NCBI GenBank assembly: GCA_934446465.1
Contig: CAKSEF010000075.1
Span: 1-5,211 of the forward strand
Direction: 5' to 3'
Length of the DNA: 5,211 nt
Origin: an uncultured Oscillospiraceae bacterium
GTDB taxonomy: Bacteria > Bacillota > Clostridia > Oscillospirales > JAAYXM01
The notes below the pieces were generated by a model that was given only the letters and a program-made list of their open reading frames with translations, had not been told where the DNA came from and searched no databases. Positions 1 through 5,211 of the stretch are shown in pieces. Both the position numbers and the translations under genes were made by a program. Position 1 is the stretch's first letter; each line of letters begins with the position of its first letter.

Positions 1-3
1 TTT

Positions 4-23
4 AAAAAAAGAGCAAGGTGCTC
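4..23 (-). terminator. Short hairpin with T-run, possible backup terminator
   Basis: On the minus strand GAGCA (23-19) and TGCTC (15-11) pair around a three-base loop and are followed by seven T residues (10-4). The stem has only five pairs, so it is weak. Another small hairpin, GTGCA/TGCAC at 54-67, lies between it and the main terminator. Nothing else is recognisable in positions 1-69. Confidence 0.35.
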
Positions 24-69
24 AAAAAATCTAAAAGCGAGGCGGCAAGTAAAGTGCATAACTGCACAG

Positions 70-106
70 AAAAAAGCCGCCGCCGGACAAAAGTCCGACG
101 GCAGCT
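70..106 (-). terminator. Strong intrinsic terminator of the large gene
   Basis: On the minus strand, GCTGCCGTCGGAC (105-93) pairs with GTCCGGCGGCGGC (88-76) around a four-base TTTT loop. All 13 positions pair, two as G-U. The stem is followed by six T residues (75-70). The two G-U positions become C-A mismatches on the plus strand, so the structure is oriented for minus-strand transcripts. It lies about 130 bases after the stop codon. Confidence 0.9.
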
Positions 107-132
107 ATAAGAAATGTACGGTTTTCGGTATC

Positions 133-165
133 AAAAGAAGCGGCGCGCAGACCGGACGCCGCCCC
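133..165 (-). terminator. GC-rich hairpin with short T-run (possible early terminator)
   Basis: On the minus strand GGGGCGGCGT (165-156) pairs with GCGCCGCTTC (146-137), ten pairs including three G-U, around a nine-base loop, followed by TTTT (136-133). The T-run is short, so termination may be partial. Its loop carries GGTCTGC, complementary to GCAGACC nearer the stop codon. Confidence 0.4.
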
Positions 166-237
166 GCGAATTCCCCGCCGGGAAGTTAATTTATTTTTTG
201 AAAGGGATGGTCTGCTTGGCGGGGATGGGGAGTAAGC

Positions 238-3200
238 TTATTTACCGAAAAGCTTTTTGAAGAGGTTGATTATCGCGCGGAAGGGAGCGAGGATGATATC
301 AAAGATTGTTGCAAAAACGCCCTTGCTCTTTGCCTCAATTTCAAAAGTATCGGAAACAGTTGAACCGTCAGCGTGCGTTATCGTAACGGTTACAGTTGCG
401 CTGCCCTTGGAATTCGCCTTAACTTCGCATGACGTTCCGTCTTCGGACGGAGTGAGAGTGATACAGTCGGATGAAGTCGACCACGAAACGGTCGAGCCGT
501 CGGAAAGGTTGCCGGAATTGATTGAGATCGTCGCAGTTTTTCCTTTCTTGATTTCCACCGTCTCGGTCTGCTGCGCTACACGCTCAACGAGAACCGACGC
601 GCTTTGGCTCTCTCCGCAAAGTACCTTTTCGCCACCTATATCCTGATAGAACTTAATAATATAGTCGTATCTTCCGGCTTCCGAAACAGTGTTGTCAACA
701 AACGAAGTGTTACCGGAATCGGTTTTTCCGATATAAACATATAATTTTGCTTCATCGAGTTTTCTGTACACCTCGTATGTCGAAATTCCGTCTATTTTAT
801 CCCAAGCCAGTTCTATACTGAAGCCGTTCGCAGCATCTGCGTAAGTAACCGCTCTGGTCTTCGGCGAGCTGCTGTTGGCTCTGATGTTGATATCAAGCCT
901 CGGATCTTTCGGGATATTGCCGGACATTATCGTGCATACTTCCTGAGAATACTTACTGTAATATGTTTTTCCGTTGTATCTGACAACAGTTCTTGCAGAA
1001 TAATAGCATTTTGTTGTTCCGGGATTTTTATCGGTAAACAGATTTACTCTGTCAACATCTGAAATAGCCCCTATCAGTTTCTTTCCGCTCTCACCCTGTC
1101 TGCGTCTGTATATCTCAACAGTGGTCACTACGCCGCTTTGCGATTCATTGAATCCGGTGCTCAAGAAGTAGTTATTCTTAACTCTCACATCCACTCCGAT
1201 TGCGCCGACCTTGCAATATATCTCAGGCGTTTCGGCGGGATTCGCCAAAGTGGTATACTCTTCGCTCCAATCGGAATATTCTATCTTTCCGGTCGTCAGC
1301 TTTGCATATGTTCTGACCCTGTAGGTATATGTATCGCTGTTGCTGAGAGTTATCGAGTGCGAAGCGGACTTTGCATACGGATTTGCCAAATTGGCAAGCA
1401 TACTGTAGCTGCCGTTGTTTTTCTTATACTGAACCTGAACACCGCTGACCGGCTTAAACCCTGCCGCATACGAAGGAACATTGAAGTACACCGTAGCTTT
1501 GCCGCTTAAATCGATTTTTACCTGCGTTATCGTGCTGGCATATTTCGGGCTGGTCAAAATATTCTGGCAGAGTGTATCATACATCTCCGGATAATCGGTT
1601 TTCAGATAATTGTCTGCAAAAATCCAGGATATCGAGATAAGATCTATAAACTCTTTGTTGCTCTTCTGTATGCTGTTGGTACAGCGTTCTATTTCGTCAT
1701 ACTTCGCATTTCCGCCGTTAATCCAGTTTGCAACGCCGTTTATGAGACCGTCGTTGCAAGCGGTTTCGCAGAATTTGCGGCCGTTTTCGGCATCGAGATT
1801 GAGAACAGAGATATAGAGTCTGACGGAATCTATATACGCATTCGCCGCCTCTGTGGTTTTGTTTGCCGAATACTTTTTCTGGAGGGACAGCGACGCTTTT
1901 CTCGCTATGTCAACAAACTCGACCGTGCTCTTGGCAAGATAGTAGTTGTCGCGCGTGTTTCCGGTTGAGAAAAGCATATTGCAGATGCCCTCGCCTACCG
2001 CCGCACCGATTTTAACTCCTTTGATAATCGGTCCGGCTATCGGAACCATATCCGCCAGGTCGTCCCAAAAATCGCCTACAAACTCTTTCAGAACGGTCAC
2101 GCCGATTCCCGCCACCGATCTTACCATAGTGCCGCTGAGGGCATTCATCTCGCTCACGCAATAATTTTTGACGTTGCCGAGCGCCGTGCGCATATCCGAA
2201 TCGGTCGACTGAGCGTACATCTCGTCAATAACGGCTTTCAGGCTTTCGCGCATTCTCGCGACCATCATGCAGTTGACAAAAGCATTTATTACTTCTTTCG
2301 ACGACTTTGCAATTTTCAGCACCGAATCGACGCATGTCAGAAGATCGCTAAGACAGTTTACCGCACCGACATCCTGCTGATAATCCTCATACGCCGCTTC
2401 AACAAGTGCCTTTGTCTTTGTCTTTCCGTTTGAAGTATCCTTGCCGTATTTCTTATAAAAATCTTCAAAGGTTTTTATGCCCTCTGCGCCGTATATCTTT
2501 TTTGCCGCGCTGTTGAGGGATTTAGTCCAGCCCACCAGATCCCTCGCGGCAGAGGTCGAAATGATATCGCTGAACTCCGGGCTGCCGAGAACATCCCTTA
2601 TTGCGTCAAAGATAATCAGCTCGCGCTGCTTTTCCTTATCGAGTGCAATTTTAGCCCCGTTTGCGGGATTGGAAATGCATTTGACGCCGTCCCAAACTTT
2701 AAAAGCCGTATCGCCCATCTCTTCGACTATAGTTCTCGTTATGGGCTTATAACCGTTGTAATACCACGAGAGCTGCTCATGCTCGGGAGTTTTTTCTTTT
2801 CTGTTTCCGCTCCAGATATCGGCGATGTAGGTCGGCTGGTTAAAAGGGGGAGAATCATGACTGCAAAAAGTCAATTGCGGAAATCTTACACCTGTCGTTA
2901 CAAATTTATATTCTTCGTCTATTAACTCAAAAATATAATCATTTATTACGCCATTTTTGCGCAAATCATCAAACTGTTTCAAGTAGCTTTCTGCTTCTTT
3001 TATTTCCGATTTTGCTTCTTCTATATACTTCTCCAACTCATTTTTGTATTTTTCCGAAAGATCAGTTCTTTTGGTGCAGAACTTAATTCCATTTGGAAGT
3101 TCAAGTTTATAAGAGAAGTCAGGCGATTCAAATAATTTTTCTCCAACATGAATAGTAGCCTTCGGAGCCACCAAACAGTAATAATCGGGATGAAATGTTT

Positions 3201-4758
3201 TTGACATTTCATAAGAATAGAGTGCAAAATACTCTACTCTCTTTACCGAAGACGGTATTTCAAAAAGCTCTTCATCTTTATCTATCGGATATTTTAAAAG
3301 TTCCGTCTTATCCTTGTTATACAGAACTCCGTTTTCACTCGACAAAAGCTCATCACCTTCCGGCACATAAAAACCGGAAAATGAAGAACAATTAAAAATA
3401 TCTTCTATAGATCCTGTATCAAAATTAGATGCAAATTCACTCGCCAAAACATGCTTACCGAAATCTTTCGGGAAATACAGATTCAAATTTTTGCACCCAA
3501 TAAAAGCAGAATAACTGATTGCGCAAACCGTATCGGGAATATGATAATTGCTGCTCTCTCTGTTGGAAGGATACAGACAAAGCACCTTCATATCCTTGCT
3601 ATACAATATTCCATCCACAGACTTTAAAAACGGATGTCCATCTGACACATCTATCTGGCGCAGCGCCAATGGCAATAAACCTGTCCACAAATTACCTGAA
3701 AAGTTAAAAGCCGCCTCAGCGATATTATTATAATCGCCCTCATCATAACTAGCTTTCACGAAATTTTTTGACAAGTGCAGATATCTTAAATTTTTTGCAT
3801 ATCGCAACACCTCTCCCGACTGAACTTCTTCAACAGTTTCCGGCATGATAAACGATGAGCGGCTATCTGCATTGGGATATAAAATCAACTTTGTTTTATT
3901 ATTATTGTATAAAACGCCGTCATATACTGTATAATTTCTGTTCTTTGCATCCAAATTAATTGTAAGTAAGCTTGAATAGAAAGGCCAAATATCCTGTCCA
4001 ATTGAGCCAAAAAATAATTCTCCTATGTTTTTAGCATTAGGACCTATCGAAACTTCTTCAAGTTTTAACAAAAATCCAAGTTTGCACCATGAACCAGATT
4101 CTTCTGGCAAGCAACAATCTATATATAATTTTTTAATACAACAACCATTGAATGCTGCTCTTTCTATTCTTTTTACCGTGTTCGGAATACTCACTTCCGA
4201 AAGCCAACCGTTACCCTCAAATGCATATGTTCCAATTTCAGATATATTGCTTGGAATTTCATACTTGCTTTCCTTTTTACCCTCGGGATATCTTATTATT
4301 TTATTCTTTTTGTAATCCGTCAGCACACCATCCATGCTGGCAAAGTTTTTGTTTTCTGGAGAAACAAATATATTGCTTAACTGCCAGCACATTTTAAAAG
4401 AATCATCATAAATTTCTTTTACACCGGCAGGAATCGTAATGCTTTCAATATTCCAGCATGAATAAAACGCATACGACTTTATTTTAGTCACCGTATACCC
4501 GCCCAGCTTGTCAGGTATCGTCACAGCACCCGCAATAGATTTATCGCACTCTGTGATTGTCGCTTCTCCATTTTCAACTGTGTAAGTATAATATCCGTCT
4601 TTAAACGACTTACTTTCTGCCGCCTCGGCTTTGGGTGCGAAAAGGCTTGCCCAATCAACGCCGGCGAGCTCGCTCAAGGGCGCGACGCCGAGCACCATGA
4701 TGAGCGCAAGGGTCAGCGCCAAAAGCGACTTAAAAATATTTTTCCGTTTTGTTTTCAT
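238..4758 (-). CDS. Large secreted BspA-like LRR / helical / FN3 / Ig-like surface protein
   Basis: The gene encodes 1506 residues and is complete, from an ATG at 4758 to a TAA at 238-240. GGAGG lies 9 bases before the ATG and a basic, hydrophobic signal peptide follows at once, which fixes the start. Domain order: signal peptide (1-47), BspA/LRR_5-type leucine-rich repeats (about 75-570), charged coiled coil (565-602), unrecognised helical core (about 655-1068), three FN3-like beta domains (about 1075-1172, 1176-1282, 1284-1394), a Big2-like Ig domain (about 1397-1477) and an amphipathic tail (1480-1506). There is no C-terminal LPxTG motif and I see no S-layer or choline-binding repeats. Known BspA-like proteins bind host matrix or other microbes, so a surface adhesin-like role is inferred; no catalytic motif is visible. 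It appears monocistronic: strong terminator after it, divergent promoter before it. The LRR part is much more AT-rich than the rest. Confidence is high for the gene and domains, low for function. Confidence 0.95.
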   Translation of the reverse strand: MKTKRKNIFKSLLALTLALIMVLGVAPLSELAGVDWASLFAPKAEAAESKSFKDGYYTYTVENGEATITECDKSIAGAVTIPDKLGGYTVTKIKSYAFYSCWNIESITIPAGVKEIYDDSFKMCWQLSNIFVSPENKNFASMDGVLTDYKKNKIIRYPEGKKESKYEIPSNISEIGTYAFEGNGWLSEVSIPNTVKRIERAAFNGCCIKKLYIDCCLPEESGSWCKLGFLLKLEEVSIGPNAKNIGELFFGSIGQDIWPFYSSLLTINLDAKNRNYTVYDGVLYNNNKTKLILYPNADSRSSFIMPETVEEVQSGEVLRYAKNLRYLHLSKNFVKASYDEGDYNNIAEAAFNFSGNLWTGLLPLALRQIDVSDGHPFLKSVDGILYSKDMKVLCLYPSNRESSNYHIPDTVCAISYSAFIGCKNLNLYFPKDFGKHVLASEFASNFDTGSIEDIFNCSSFSGFYVPEGDELLSSENGVLYNKDKTELLKYPIDKDEELFEIPSSVKRVEYFALYSYEMSKTFHPDYYCLVAPKATIHVGEKLFESPDFSYKLELPNGIKFCTKRTDLSEKYKNELEKYIEEAKSEIKEAESYLKQFDDLRKNGVINDYIFELIDEEYKFVTTGVRFPQLTFCSHDSPPFNQPTYIADIWSGNRKEKTPEHEQLSWYYNGYKPITRTIVEEMGDTAFKVWDGVKCISNPANGAKIALDKEKQRELIIFDAIRDVLGSPEFSDIISTSAARDLVGWTKSLNSAAKKIYGAEGIKTFEDFYKKYGKDTSNGKTKTKALVEAAYEDYQQDVGAVNCLSDLLTCVDSVLKIAKSSKEVINAFVNCMMVARMRESLKAVIDEMYAQSTDSDMRTALGNVKNYCVSEMNALSGTMVRSVAGIGVTVLKEFVGDFWDDLADMVPIAGPIIKGVKIGAAVGEGICNMLFSTGNTRDNYYLAKSTVEFVDIARKASLSLQKKYSANKTTEAANAYIDSVRLYISVLNLDAENGRKFCETACNDGLINGVANWINGGNAKYDEIERCTNSIQKSNKEFIDLISISWIFADNYLKTDYPEMYDTLCQNILTSPKYASTITQVKIDLSGKATVYFNVPSYAAGFKPVSGVQVQYKKNNGSYSMLANLANPYAKSASHSITLSNSDTYTYRVRTYAKLTTGKIEYSDWSEEYTTLANPAETPEIYCKVGAIGVDVRVKNNYFLSTGFNESQSGVVTTVEIYRRRQGESGKKLIGAISDVDRVNLFTDKNPGTTKCYYSARTVVRYNGKTYYSKYSQEVCTIMSGNIPKDPRLDINIRANSSSPKTRAVTYADAANGFSIELAWDKIDGISTYEVYRKLDEAKLYVYIGKTDSGNTSFVDNTVSEAGRYDYIIKFYQDIGGEKVLCGESQSASVLVERVAQQTETVEIKKGKTATISINSGNLSDGSTVSWSTSSDCITLTPSEDGTSCEVKANSKGSATVTVTITHADGSTVSDTFEIEAKSKGVFATIFDIILAPFRAIINLFKKLFGK
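241..321 (-). other. C-terminal amphipathic helix (residues 1480-1506)
   Basis: Straight after the Ig-like domain the protein ends with GVFATIFDIILAPFRAIINL and then FKKLFGK. Hydrophobic residues recur every three to four positions, interrupted by D1487, R1494 and lysines, so this looks like an interfacial membrane helix rather than a full transmembrane anchor. No sortase motif precedes it. A role in membrane or envelope retention is inferred. Confidence 0.6.
328..570 (-). other. Bacterial Ig-like (Big2-type) domain (residues ~1397-1477)
   Basis: The segment starts with TVEIKKGKTATISIN, continues with a VSWSTSSDCITLTP strand, then CEVKANSKGSATVTVTI and a final TFEIEA strand. This order of a value-setting strand, a 'W.SS' strand and a 'G.A.VT' strand is typical of Big2 domains in surface proteins of Clostridia. 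It likely serves as a stalk near the C-terminus. Confidence 0.8.
577..1536 (-). other. Three tandem fibronectin type III-like domains (residues ~1075-1394)
   Basis: Three beta-rich units of about 100 residues follow the helical core. The first (about 1075-1172) ends with the FN3-like YTYRVRTYAK and YSDWSEEY strands. The second (about 1176-1282) has VEIYRRR and a KTYYSKYS strand. The third (about 1284-1394) is the clearest, with FSIELAWDKIDGISTYEVYR around W1319 and Y1328. In Gram-positive secreted proteins FN3 modules usually act as spacers or carbohydrate/protein-binding accessories. The third domain is well supported; the first two are more diverged. Confidence 0.75.
1555..2796 (-). other. 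Unrecognised all-helical core domain with glycine zipper (residues ~655-1068)
   Basis: About 410 residues are predicted by eye to be almost entirely helical, with many Ala, Lys, Glu and Leu residues and few Pro or Gly. The exception is a hydrophobic stretch at 905-930, where VPIAGP is followed by glycines at 914, 918 and 922 (GxxxGxxxG). The domain also carries ten cysteines. I cannot assign it to a family. Helical bundles with a hydrophobic glycine-zipper hairpin occur in pore-forming and LXG/WXG-type secreted proteins, but also in many inert scaffolds, so this resemblance is only suggestive. Confidence 0.6.
3049..4536 (-). repeat. BspA-like (LRR_5) leucine-rich repeat region with four DGVLY modules
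   Basis: Residues about 75-570 contain degenerate repeats of the BspA type. Examples are SITIPAGVKEIYDDSFKMC (106-124) and EVSIPNTVKRIERAAFNGC (188-206), with the family's IP..V..I...AF..C spacing. Interleaved is a second element, roughly (D/N)GVLY..(K)..L..YP, at 143-158, 280-295, 382-397 and 476-491. Each copy is preceded by a short strand and followed by a new IP..V segment, giving modules of about 95-137 residues. Such regions form extended solenoids and in known relatives mediate binding outside the cell. The repeats are too diverged at DNA level to look like recent tandem duplications. Confidence 0.88.
4618..4758 (-). other. Signal peptide with long post-hydrophobic spacer (residues 1-47)
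   Basis: The N-terminus MKTKRKN is basic and is followed by a hydrophobic core at about residues 8-28. A signal peptidase I-like AxA site occurs only at 44-46 (AEA, then AE). The stretch between core and cleavage site, ELAGVDWASLFAPK, is longer than in a classical signal peptide. There is no lipobox cysteine, so a lipoprotein is unlikely. The DNA of this segment is GC-rich (line 4621-4680 is about 65% G+C), unlike the repeat region it precedes. Confidence 0.85.
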
Positions 4759-4766
4759 GTTTTATT

Positions 4767-4772
4767 GCCTCC
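4767..4772 (-). promoter_or_regulatory. Shine-Dalgarno site of the large gene
   Basis: The minus-strand sequence GGAGGC ends with a nine-base spacer before the ATG at 4758-4756. It supports this start; the nearby ATG at 4774-4772 overlaps the site and is out of frame. Confidence 0.85.
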
Positions 4773-4994
4773 ATTTTATTTTTTGTATTCTCACGGCAGT
4801 GCCGTTTTATACCTCGGTTGTGCGTTATGCCTTTTTGGCAGAATTCTCTCAATCATATATTAGCACTCTGTCAGGAAAACACAATATACTTAGTATAATT
4901 GACGGGTTTTGAGGATAAATAACCGTCTTAAATTCTTTATTTCAATATTATTCGCTGTCGATCGGCGTTTCATGTGCTTTCGGTGTCGTATATA

Positions 4995-5023
4995 TTTATA
5001 CTCTATATATCGACAATTGTCAA
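4995..5023 (-). promoter_or_regulatory. Near-consensus sigma-A-type promoter for the large gene
   Basis: The minus strand reads TTGACA (5023-5018), a spacer of exactly 17 bases, then TATAAA (5000-4995): six of six and five of six matches. Transcription would start near 4988, giving a leader of about 230 bases before the ATG. It is the best promoter seen in the intergenic region. Its -35 box lies inside the palindrome at 5005-5028. Confidence 0.72.
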
Positions 5024-5028
5024 TATAT
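5005..5028. promoter_or_regulatory. 24-bp palindrome, candidate operator shared by both promoters
   Basis: A perfect ten-base palindrome, GACAATTGTC (5012-5021), is flanked by one mismatched pair (5011/5022) and then by ATATAT on both sides (5005-5010 and 5023-5028). This makes 11 of 12 symmetric pairs. It covers the -35 boxes of both divergent promoters. Binding by the adjacent regulator is inferred from position alone. Confidence 0.55.
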
Positions 5029-5038
5029 TGAGCATAAA
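5010..5038 (+). promoter_or_regulatory. Candidate promoter for the HTH regulator
   Basis: The plus strand reads TCGACA (5010-5015), a 17-base spacer and CATAAA (5033-5038): five of six and four of six matches. The start would fall near 5045, just before the ribosome binding site. It is weaker than the divergent promoter, as expected for a regulator gene, but the -10 match is modest. Confidence 0.4.
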
Positions 5039-5051
5039 TTAAAATGGCGTT

Positions 5052-5057
5052 GAGGTG
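5052..5057 (+). promoter_or_regulatory. Ribosome binding site deciding the GTG start
   Basis: GAGGTG lies five bases before the GTG at 5063. An in-frame TGA at 5051-5053 rules out any earlier start in this frame, so GTG is the only sensible start. Confidence 0.8.
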
Positions 5058-5062
5058 ATTTT

Positions 5063-5211
5063 GTGATTACTTATGAGCCGTTTTACAAAACCATGAAAGA
5101 CAGAGGGATGACGACATACAAGCTGATAAGGGACTTCAACATCAGCCGCAGTCTCATAGACCGTCTCAAGCATAACAAGCCGATAAGCACCGTGACGTTA
5201 AATGACCTGTG
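5063..5211 (+). CDS. Cro/CI-type helix-turn-helix transcriptional regulator, 3' end cut by window
   Basis: Forty-nine codons are visible from the GTG at 5063; the gene runs past the window end. The protein starts MITYEPFYKTMKDRGMTTYK. Helix 1 covers about residues 5-14, the helix-turn-helix is formed by TTYKLIRDF (17-25) and the recognition helix SRSLIDRLKHNKP (28-40), and ISTVTLNDL begins the next helix. This pattern is that of the short XRE/HTH_26-like regulators common in Firmicutes, usually about 65-75 residues, so roughly a third is missing here. Such proteins bind DNA near their own gene and often repress it. It is divergent from the large surface-protein gene, 304 bases away, and the palindrome between them is the natural candidate target (inference). 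Family assignment is confident; regulon and any ligand are unknown. Confidence 0.88.
   Translation, partial: MITYEPFYKTMKDRGMTTYKLIRDFNISRSLIDRLKHNKPISTVTLNDL

Larger units (their letters stand above)
4759..5062. other. Divergent intergenic region and long leader
   Basis: This 304-base AT-rich stretch has no convincing gene. From the right it holds the regulator's ribosome binding site, the palindrome with both promoters, then the leader of the large gene. The leader contains small inverted repeats at 4885-4897 (TATAC..GTATA) and 4793-4805 (ACGGCA.TGCCGT, about 20 bases upstream of the Shine-Dalgarno site) and a TGCC/GGCA hairpin at 4828-4840. I recognise no known riboswitch. Confidence 0.6.

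Noticed and set aside
191..226. Minus-strand reading IPAKQTIPFKK followed by stop, just after the large gene, resembling a protein C-terminus with coding-like codons
   Set aside because: It has no start codon, is out of frame with the upstream gene and a TAA in its own frame lies within the large gene's last codons. At most it is a decayed remnant, which cannot be shown from this window.
257..646. Plus-strand open frame of 129 codons opposite the 3' part of the large gene, and similar ones throughout it
   Set aside because: They lie entirely antisense to a gene with clear domains, lack good ribosome binding sites as far as I can see and their translations show no recognisable domain; they are shadows of the real frame.
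4093..4110. LPEESG at residues 217-222 resembling a sortase LPxTG signal
   Set aside because: It is deep inside the leucine-rich repeats, lacks the threonine, and no hydrophobic segment and basic tail follow it.
4860..4868. TTAGCACTC, identical to one half of the CIRCE heat-shock operator (HrcA site)
   Set aside because: CIRCE needs GAGTGCTAA nine bases further on; positions 4878-4886 read AACACAATA, which does not match. A lone half-site is not enough.
4894..4899. Perfect TATAAT on the plus strand as a -10 box for the regulator
   Set aside because: No acceptable -35 lies 16-18 bases upstream; the nearest, CTGTCA at 4868-4873, is 20 bases away and matches only four of six. It would also leave a leader of over 150 bases. 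The promoter at 5010-5038 fits the gene better.

Overview
The window holds one very large secreted-protein gene on the minus strand and the start of a small helix-turn-helix regulator gene on the plus strand, divergently arranged around a 304-base intergenic region. The Gram-positive style signal peptide, strong Shine-Dalgarno sites, AT-rich intergenic DNA, BspA-type leucine-rich repeats and bacterial Ig/FN3 modules point to an anaerobic member of the Clostridia, most likely an uncultured gut or rumen Ruminococcaceae/Oscillospiraceae-type organism. That assignment comes from style, not from a search.

Layout: positions 1-237 are the 3' flank of the large gene. They hold a strong intrinsic terminator (70-106), other hairpins that may be backups, and a possible kissing-loop RNA fold just after the stop codon. 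Positions 238-4758 (minus) encode a 1506-residue protein with, in order, a long signal peptide, BspA-like leucine-rich repeats with recurring 'DGVLY...YP' modules, a short coiled coil, an approximately 400-residue helical core with a glycine zipper that I do not recognise, three FN3-like domains, one Big2-like Ig domain and an amphipathic C-terminal helix. The leucine-rich part is clearly more AT-rich than the signal peptide and the C-terminal two-thirds, so the gene looks like a compositional mosaic.

Positions 4759-5062 contain a near-consensus minus-strand promoter (TTGACA, 17 bases, TATAAA), which would give the large gene a leader of about 230 bases. They also contain a weaker plus-strand promoter for the regulator. 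The two -35 boxes are mirror-image halves of one 24-bp near-perfect palindrome (5005-5028), which suggests a shared operator. From 5063 a Cro/CI-type regulator begins and runs off the window after 49 codons.

Working model (inference): the small regulator binds the palindrome and controls itself and the large surface protein, which probably mediates adhesion or binding outside the cell. Nothing here proves a new defence or toxin system. The points most worth following are the unrecognised helical core, the matched signal and C-terminal tail, the shared palindromic promoter and the structured 3' UTR.
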